Shown here: positions 6,601-10,389 of the stretch, one piece after another | How positions within the stretch are numbered: the first letter of the stretch is position 1 | Layout of the letters: each line of letters starts with the position of its first letter | Assembly (NCBI GenBank): GCA_021823085.1 | Contig: JAKAPG010000039.1 | Coordinates: 1-10,389, forward strand | DNA: 10,389 nt | Source of the DNA: Thermoplasmata archaeon | GTDB lineage: Archaea; Thermoplasmatota; Thermoplasmata; Lutacidiplasmatales; UBA184 | Reading direction: 5' to 3' | Program-made: the position numbers and the translations under genes | The notes under the pieces: generated by a model | What the model was told of the DNA's origin: nothing | What the model saw: only the letters and a program-made list of their open reading frames with translations | The model's database searches: none

Positions 6601-8449
6601 CGGCTACTACGCTCCGGGCGCCACGATCGGTCACTTCCTGACCGACACGCGGGGCTCGGCCGAGTACTGGGTCGACGGCTTCCTGGCGGAGAACAACGGG
6701 CCGGTGTACACCCAGGTCTACATCCTGACGGCGACCTACGACGGCCTGACGTCGAACAGCGTGACCGTCTTCGTGGAACCGCAGACCGGATCGATGAACA
6801 TGAGCCAGCTCAGCTTCGACCAGTCCTCGGGGACCGTGTCGGGCGCGCTCTCGTTCTCCGATCTCAAGTACGTCGACTTCGTCAACATCTCGGTCGGCAG
6901 CGCGCCGGGCCAGTACATCAACTACACGGCCCCGCTGCCGGGCGCGTTCCTAGGCGGACCGCCGACGTACTACGACTGGGCCCAGCCGCCGAACACGGTG
7001 CCGTTCCCCGGTGAGATGCCGTACTTCGACTCGAACCCCGCGGTGTCGTACTCGCCGGCCCCCGGCGTGTGGCTGCCGGGGATCTGGCTGAACGCCATCT
7101 CGGACGGGCAGCTGCCGGTGAGCATCAGCACGGTGGGACTGGACGGACCGGTCGTCGTGAGCGTCGTGGCGGGAGGGACGAACGATCTGTCGTTCTCCTA
7201 CTCGTTCTTCGGGTACACCTTCGTCTTCCCGATGGTGCAGTACCCGATCTTCTGGCAGGACCCGACGGTCTTCCTACCGGCGACGCTGACGGCCAGCCAG
7301 GCGACGTCCACGGTGACGGGGAGCGACACGTTCACGTGGTCGGGGACGGCCTACCCCGGCGCGGTCGGCAAGCTCGAACTGGTCTCGGGCGGAACCACGT
7401 CGGTCCTCGCCTCGGGGCTCAAGGGAACGTACACGCTGGACACGACGGGACTCCTCGACGGGCAGTATTCGGTCGCCTTCGTGGAGAGGGCACCGGGAGC
7501 GACGGCCACGCAGCCAACGGTCGGGTTCTATGCGGACAACCAGGCGGCGAGCGCGAGCGCGCTGATCTCGCAGCTCCAATCCGAGTTGGGGGCGGACGCG
7601 CAGTCCATCGCGTCGCTCCAGACCGGCTGGGCCAGCGCGAACACGACCATCGCGTCGTTGCAGTCGCAGGTGGCGAGCCTCCAGGCCAGCCTCTCGGCGG
7701 CCAACGCGAACATCGCGGCCCTCCAGGCGCAGGTGACCTCCATGAACCAGGAGATCCAGTCCCTGCAGACCGGGTGGGCGAACGCGAACGCGACCGTCGC
7801 CTCGCTGAACAGCCAGCTCACCGCGGACACCGCGACCGTCGCGTCGCTGCAGGCGCAGATCACGGCCCTCCAGAAGGACAACACCGCGAACGCGACCGTG
7901 GTCGCGACGCTCAAGGGCGAGCTCGCGACGACGCAGACCCAGCTGAGCACCACTCAGGGCGATCTGACCCAGGCGAAGGGCCAGCTCTCCGTGGACGCGA
8001 CCCAGATCGCGACCCTGCAGGGACAGGTGCAGACCCTGCAGAACCAGCTGAACGCGAAGCAGGGGTACATCGCCCCGGCGTGGTACGACACCTTCCCCGG
8101 TGGCGGCCTCGCGGTGGGGTTCCTCTTCGCGGCAGTGGGAGCGTTGCTGGGGACCCTGGGCGTGTACGCCGTGCGTCGCCGACGACCCCGTGCGACCTCG
8201 AGACCGGAGACGCCGGTGCGCTCGGCTCCGTCGGGCGAGAGCCAGCTGCCTCCGGCCTCCCTCGAGGGCACGGACGGCCCCCGGCGCTCGCGCGAGGACG
8301 TGCTCCGCCGGGCGATGGCGGCCCGCGACAAGCTCCTGCGAGAAGGCGACCTGCGTTCCGCGAACCGGATCGGCCAGATGGCCAAGATCTTGGGGGACCT
8401 CAGCGGAGTTTCGGTGCCCCCACCGGAGTTCGAAACGATCTACCGGTGA
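3635..8449 (+). CDS. Membrane-anchored S53 family (sedolisin/kumamolisin-type) serine-carboxyl peptidase with coiled-coil stalk
   Basis: This is a 1604-residue extracellular acid protease. Residues 1-34 are a signal peptide (basic start, then AAVLVIVLAVAGFSIAGVV). Residues about 75-230 are a pro-kumamolisin activation domain (NPNSPYYHHYLTPQGVASQF, 116-135). The catalytic domain spans about 240-740. ETELD gives Glu404 and Asp408, ASGDYSG gives the oxyanion Asp517, and GGTSFATPVAAG gives nucleophile Ser662. Together these form the complete S53 site, so it should be active. A candidate calcium site lies in MQDIGWGFDWG (717-727). Residues 740-1300 are beta-rich, unassigned domains. Residues 1305-1475 form a heptad coiled coil, and 1489-1511 a transmembrane helix followed by RRRRPR and a charged cytoplasmic tail. 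Ten cysteines are all extracellular. Families of this kind usually have 500-800 residues in the peptidase part, so about half of this protein is extra. The ATG at 3635 follows GAGGT at 3617-3621. It is probably a single-gene unit used for protein scavenging at low pH. Confidence 0.92.
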   Translation: MRASSERKNRWAAVLVIVLAVAGFSIAGVVGVVLPASNGVATNAPAAASAPTDFSGGPLVPLVGSTGFSPGQLPAQLGAYTIAADPSAMTATSTMTVSVSLNPTGDLATYANEVANPNSPYYHHYLTPQGVASQFGVSAANYRGLVSYFTGFGLSVTPSATSLGLMVSGSPAQIGAAFHSTVQAFSVQYTSGGVWNPLFGNGSAATNSVSSRVFYAATGVSYLPAGVNALVSGVSGLSGGMATPNVAMPLGLDPANLMTNLVNTTSTGYLPLTSIQGIAGANFTWTPGDPSSFMCYFYGVGCSPSQFLFPSTMHVLTGAQNLWNGASTIDSQPDQGQGVTIAVVEVGCAIPSDLAQWSAQTFGSSSQLMNRLTQVAINDPTAYFPNTNLNNCVFNGFMWGWTIETELDIEYAAAMAPLAHIDVIGMPSAYYSSIDNTYLDIAQYLASGSSCALSGSPAIIVEGPSQGACSVTITSNSYGSGEAYAAYVGSPMYLTVEDQNLHIMNLVGVTNFFASGDYSGAAFGAATNSGIPAVAEGSTSVGGGQLTAAGAGGQEFPVTGTQTCMGFVWFNYCFGQLAYVAPAVSIGSYTYWDYGFGIGGTYMGIVGGGFGQSISEQQPWWQNALDTYSSGQKMDPVISGSAAFNMTIYAFGSWYFDYGGTSFATPVAAGEWALIEEQALTAFNTAKMGDINPLLYAAHNAYEAGVSSVSTDPYVPMQDIGWGFDWGPISSFTWYYYNLSINSELGGVSSPPIPQWFPTLYNPAGNGWNYLQGLGMPLATTLDNELIGQVPAVQHALDNEPFSVLEVTSSGGLVPFTTLVGGTTYTLQVVLANGQPGGYYTVQAYSGGTGVNVYGGGTVTTISTGSNGQFTYTPVYAAPPLEPTNATEYGYFLVTSVAGGASPDWSFLAFAVGQPSATGTLSLCVTDAYGVCQTAVAEQTMFTTVTYTGFYQFGAPAYATLNGLPVAGAVLWQVAVVSDYGFLDPTLAPGYYAPGATIGHFLTDTRGSAEYWVDGFLAENNGPVYTQVYILTATYDGLTSNSVTVFVEPQTGSMNMSQLSFDQSSGTVSGALSFSDLKYVDFVNISVGSAPGQYINYTAPLPGAFLGGPPTYYDWAQPPNTVPFPGEMPYFDSNPAVSYSPAPGVWLPGIWLNAISDGQLPVSISTVGLDGPVVVSVVAGGTNDLSFSYSFFGYTFVFPMVQYPIFWQDPTVFLPATLTASQATSTVTGSDTFTWSGTAYPGAVGKLELVSGGTTSVLASGLKGTYTLDTTGLLDGQYSVAFVERAPGATATQPTVGFYADNQAASASALISQLQSELGADAQSIASLQTGWASANTTIASLQSQVASLQASLSAANANIAALQAQVTSMNQEIQSLQTGWANANATVASLNSQLTADTATVASLQAQITALQKDNTANATVVATLKGELATTQTQLSTTQGDLTQAKGQLSVDATQIATLQGQVQTLQNQLNAKQGYIAPAWYDTFPGGGLAVGFLFAAVGALLGTLGVYAVRRRRPRATSRPETPVRSAPSGESQLPPASLEGTDGPRRSREDVLRRAMAARDKLLREGDLRSANRIGQMAKILGDLSGVSVPPPEFETIYR
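7613..7819 (+). repeat. Duplicated segment within the coiled-coil stalk
   Basis: Residues 1327-1346 (SLQTGWASANTTIASLQSQV) and 1376-1395 (SLQTGWANANATVASLNSQL) match at 15 of 20 positions. They start 49 residues, exactly seven heptads, apart, corresponding to DNA at 7613-7672 and 7760-7819. This points to growth of the stalk by an in-register internal duplication. Confidence 0.6.
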
Positions 8450-8471
8450 GTCGGGTCCGCCCGACAGGATC

Positions 8472-8525
8472 CGCCCTCCCGTGAAAGCGGGAGGGCGCAA
8501 CCCCTTCTCCCTTCTTCTTTTTCTC
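8472..8525 (+). terminator. Strong hairpin terminator after the S53 gene
   Basis: CGCCCTCCCG (8472-8481), loop TGAAAG and CGGGAGGGCG (8488-8497) form a perfect 10-base stem 22 bases after the stop codon. A pyrimidine tract with T runs (to about 8525) follows, as in intrinsic-type termination. It separates the protease from the next gene. Confidence 0.75.
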
Positions 8526-8593
8526 CCTCGATCCGCGGGACCCTCGTTCCCCGGTCAGAAGGCCGGCGGACGCCCGCGAAAATGTTGGACCGA

Positions 8594-8639
8594 GATAGAT
8601 ATACTCCCTTGACGATGCAATCTTGGAAGCGCCGAGGGG
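8594..8639 (+). promoter_or_regulatory. TATA box and ribosome binding site of the small secreted protein gene
   Basis: GATAGATATACTC (8594-8606) is a good archaeal TATA match. It would place transcription near 8627, about 16 bases before the ATG at 8643. GAGGGG at 8634-8639 lies 3-5 bases before the ATG and serves as a ribosome site. The gene therefore has its own promoter downstream of the protease terminator. Confidence 0.6.
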
Positions 8640-8642
8640 TTT

Positions 8643-9101
8643 ATGCGCCTGCGCCCGGGGCTCGCGGTCATCGTGGTGCTGATCGTGGCGGGCGTCGCCG
8701 TGGCGGCGGGCGCCATCATCTACTGGTTGCCCGCCCAGTCGGGACGGTATTCGGGCCCGGGGATCCCGTACTCGGTCGAGTCGAGCTGCGTCCTGGCCGG
8801 CGACGGCTCCTGGTGTTCTCAGGGGTTCCAGGTGAATTCGACCGACTTCAACGTCACGGAGTGCTTTTCGGACAACTCCACGTTCCCCACGGCGGTCTGG
8901 GGGGAGTTCATGAACCAGAGCCAGTACCACTCCTTCAACGTGAACGATACGCTCACGCACCTCGGCAACCAGTCGGCCCCGGGGTGCTTCGGACCCCGAG
9001 CGTTCTCGGTCGGGCCGGGCCCGTTCTGGTTCGTGTTCCTCAACACGATCCCGAGCCCGGTCCGGGTCCAGTTCACGATCTCCGTCGAGGTCCCCGGCTG
9101 A
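8643..9101 (+). CDS. Small secreted or membrane-anchored glycoprotein-like protein, hypothetical
   Basis: I do not recognise the family. The 152-residue product starts MRLRPGLAVIVVLIVAGVAV, a basic start and a hydrophobic stretch to about residue 30 that fits an uncleaved signal anchor or a signal peptide. The outer part has four cysteines (49, 58, 74, 115), consistent with two disulfides. It also has six N-x-S/T sequons (Asn65, 70, 78, 91, 101, 109), dense for its length and fitting a glycosylated archaeal surface protein. The last third (PGPFWFVFLNTIPSPVRVQF) is hydrophobic and strand-like, suggesting a beta-sandwich fold. The ATG is set by GAGGGG just upstream. It lies between the S53 protease and the dehydrogenase operon, in its own transcription unit. 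A link with the protease is possible but only by position. Confidence 0.75.
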   Translation: MRLRPGLAVIVVLIVAGVAVAAGAIIYWLPAQSGRYSGPGIPYSVESSCVLAGDGSWCSQGFQVNSTDFNVTECFSDNSTFPTAVWGEFMNQSQYHSFNVNDTLTHLGNQSAPGCFGPRAFSVGPGPFWFVFLNTIPSPVRVQFTISVEVPG

Positions 9102-9118
9102 GCGGGCGGGGTCGTTCG

Positions 9119-9150
9119 CGGCCGTTCGGTCGCGGGACCGTTCGAGGCCG
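9119..9150 (+). terminator. Possible nested hairpin after the small secreted protein gene
   Basis: CGGCC (9119-9123) can pair with GGCCG (9146-9150), enclosing an inner stem CGGTC-GCGG-GACCG at 9127-9140. It lies 17 bases after the stop codon and before the next promoter. No T tract follows, so the terminator role is uncertain. Confidence 0.3.
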
Positions 9151-9168
9151 GGGGCAGAAGACACCCAG

Positions 9169-9180
9169 CTCTTATATCGG
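9169..9180 (+). promoter_or_regulatory. TATA box giving a probable leaderless E1 alpha transcript
   Basis: CTCTTATATCGG centres near 9175, about 27 bases before the ATG at 9202. That is the usual archaeal TATA-to-start spacing, so the transcript should begin at or next to the start codon. No ribosome binding site lies before the ATG, which supports leaderless translation. Confidence 0.65.
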
Positions 9181-9201
9181 CCGGCCAAATCGTGCCGCGG
9201 T

Positions 9202-10290
9202 ATGACGGAGAGCGCCTCCGCGACCCGTGCGGGCAACGACCTCGGAGCCGATGCCGTCGACCTTCCCCGGGAACTGCGGCTCGAGGCGTACCGCTGGATG
9301 GTCCTCGCGCGGGTCGTCGATGAGCGGGCGCTCTCCCTCCAGCGCCAGGGCCGTATCGGGTTCTATGCCCCGCTCTCCGGTCAGGAAGCGGCCCAGGTGG
9401 GGGCCGCCTACGCCCTCGGGGCCGAGGACTGGATCTTCCCGGCGTACCGGGAGCTGGCGGTCGCCCTCGTCCGGGGAGTTCCCTTGCGGACGATCTTCGA
9501 CCAGCTCGTCGGCAACTCGGCCGACCTCTCCCGGGGAACGCAGATGCCGAACCACTTCGCGTTCCGGGCGCAGAACTTCGTCAGCACCTCGAGCCCGATC
9601 GGCACCCAGATCACGCAGGCCGTGGGGACCGCGATGGCGATGCAGCGGCGGGCCGCGCGCGCCGTGACGATCGCCTTCTTCGGGGACGGGGCCACCAGCT
9701 CGAACGACTTCCATGCCGGGCTCAACTTCGCCGGGGTCTTCCGGGCCCCGACCGTGTTCTTCTGCCAGAACAACCAGTGGGCGATCTCCCTGCCCCGCGA
9801 CCGGCAGACGCGGAGCGCGACGCTCGCGGAGAAGGCCTCGGCCTACGGCTTTCCCGGCGTCGTCGTGGACGGGAACGATCTCGACGCGGTCTACCGGGCC
9901 GTGCGCACGGCCCGGGAACGGGCGATCGCGGGCGAGGGCCCCACCCTCATCGAGGCCCAGGTCTACCGGTTCGGGCCGCACTCGACCTCCGACGACCCTC
10001 GCCGGTACCGCGCCGACAGCCAGGTGGCGGAGGCGCGCGCGCGGGACCCGATCCACACCCTGAAGGAGCGCCTCATCGCCGAGCACCAGCTCGACGAAGC
10101 GGCCGATGCGAAGATCTGGGAAGCGGCCCGGGCCGAGGTGGCCCAGACGTTCGAGGCCGCGGAGCGGACGCCGCCGCCCGAGCCGCGGACCCTCTTCGAG
10201 AACGTCTTTGCTCACCTGACCCCCCGACTGGAGGAGCAGCGGGCGGCGTACGAGCACGAGGCCCTCCCAGGGACGGGAGGCAGACCATGA
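9202..10290 (+). CDS. 2-oxoacid dehydrogenase complex (pyruvate or branched-chain) E1 component, alpha subunit
   Basis: This 362-residue protein is the thiamine-diphosphate-dependent E1 alpha subunit. With E1 beta it decarboxylates a 2-oxoacid and passes the acyl group to the lipoyl arm of E2. The diphosphate-binding motif is complete: GDG at 161-163, 26 residues, then NN at 190-191. RIGFYAPLSGQEAAQVGAAY (51-70), RGTQMPNHF (111-119) and TSSPIGTQITQAVGTA (129-144) are family signatures. RFGPHSTSDDPRRYR (256-270) is the phosphorylation-loop region. GPH there resembles bacterial pyruvate E1, whereas STSDD resembles branched-chain E1, so the substrate (pdhA versus bkdA type) cannot be settled. 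Length is normal and there is no signal peptide, so it is cytoplasmic. The start is fixed by the TATA spacing. Its TGA overlaps the E1 beta ATG as ATGA, indicating an operon with translational coupling. Archaeal complexes of this type are known from Thermoplasma and haloarchaea. Confidence 0.93.
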   Translation: MTESASATRAGNDLGADAVDLPRELRLEAYRWMVLARVVDERALSLQRQGRIGFYAPLSGQEAAQVGAAYALGAEDWIFPAYRELAVALVRGVPLRTIFDQLVGNSADLSRGTQMPNHFAFRAQNFVSTSSPIGTQITQAVGTAMAMQRRAARAVTIAFFGDGATSSNDFHAGLNFAGVFRAPTVFFCQNNQWAISLPRDRQTRSATLAEKASAYGFPGVVVDGNDLDAVYRAVRTARERAIAGEGPTLIEAQVYRFGPHSTSDDPRRYRADSQVAEARARDPIHTLKERLIAEHQLDEAADAKIWEAARAEVAQTFEAAERTPPPEPRTLFENVFAHLTPRLEEQRAAYEHEALPGTGGRP

Positions 10291-10389
10291 GCGAGCTCAC
10301 GATCGTCCAGGCGATCAACCGCGCCCTCCACGAAGCGATGCAGCACGACCCGAACGTGCTGGTCCTGGGGGAGGACGTCGGAGTGAACG
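10287..10389 (+). CDS. 2-oxoacid dehydrogenase complex E1 component, beta subunit (partial, N-terminus)
   Basis: The ATG at 10287 overlaps the E1 alpha stop. The 34 visible residues begin MSELTIVQAINRALHEAMQ and continue to NVLVLGEDVGVN, where the window ends. 'TIVQAINRAL..EM..D..V.vlGEDVG' is the conserved N-terminus of E1 beta, including the Glu of GEDVG near the cofactor. GGGAGG at 10274-10279 within the end of E1 alpha is a good ribosome site. The beta subunit pairs with E1 alpha to form the heterotetramer, and E2 and E3 genes would be expected further on. Confidence 0.92.
   Translation, partial: MSELTIVQAINRALHEAMQHDPNVLVLGEDVGVN

Noticed and set aside
3533..6634. A 1033-codon open frame on the minus strand opposite the S53 gene
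   Set aside because: It is Arg/His/Val-rich, without recognisable domains, and mirrors the strong GC-biased codon use of the S53 gene. Long antisense frames are expected in such sequence.
7274..8500. A 408-codon minus-strand open frame opposite the coiled-coil region
   Set aside because: It has the same antisense codon-bias effect, its composition is repetitive and Arg/Gly/Leu-rich, and it crosses the terminator hairpin.
1..10389. CRISPR array, toxin-antitoxin or phage-defence genes
   Set aside because: I saw no regularly spaced direct repeats and no recognisable Cas, nuclease, toxin or phage proteins in the window.

Overview
This GC-rich window looks archaeal, most probably from a Thermoplasmata-like acidophilic or acid-tolerant lineage. 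The evidence is: TATA-type promoter elements about 25-27 bases from likely transcript starts; one probable leaderless gene; GAGG-type ribosome sites on others; a giant S53 acid protease with an archaeal-style surface anchor; and N-glycosylation sequons on secreted proteins. The lineage is inferred from content, not from a marker gene.

Left part (1-2108). The first 72 bases are the minus-strand N-terminus of what looks like an ABC transporter ATPase. It diverges from a plus-strand MOSC-domain protein (181-714). Convergent to the MOSC gene lies a 421-residue protein on the minus strand (843-2108).

Middle (843-3470). The 421-residue protein and a second one on the plus strand (2451-3470, 339 residues) form a divergent, paralogous pair built like IS630-family transposases. 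Each has an N-terminal helix-turn-helix, a second DNA-binding helix region, an RNase H-like core and the C-terminal P(F/I)xW hallmark. Both reading frames are intact, yet the catalytic D/D/E positions are mostly replaced (Asp170/Ala253/Gln287 in one, Arg179/Glu259/Thr295 in the other). I read this as a domesticated, nuclease-dead pair, probably DNA-binding regulators. It is the best candidate here for something undescribed. The 342-base AT-richer spacer between them holds several inverted repeats. One is a 10-base inverted repeat lying exactly over both GTG start codons.

Centre (3635-8449). One 1604-residue gene encodes a secreted, membrane-anchored S53 (sedolisin/kumamolisin) peptidase. In order it has a signal peptide, a pro-domain, a catalytic domain with Glu404/Asp408/Asp517/Ser662, a long beta-rich region, a coiled-coil stalk, a transmembrane helix and a basic cytoplasmic tail. 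It ends at a clear hairpin terminator. A small secreted or membrane-anchored glycoprotein-like gene (8643-9101) follows under its own promoter.

Right part (9202-10389). The start of a 2-oxoacid dehydrogenase complex operon is present: a complete E1 alpha gene with a probable leaderless promoter, overlapping by ATGA with the E1 beta gene, which runs off the window. E2 and E3 would be expected downstream. Central metabolism, the surface protease and the domesticated pair appear to be separate transcription units.
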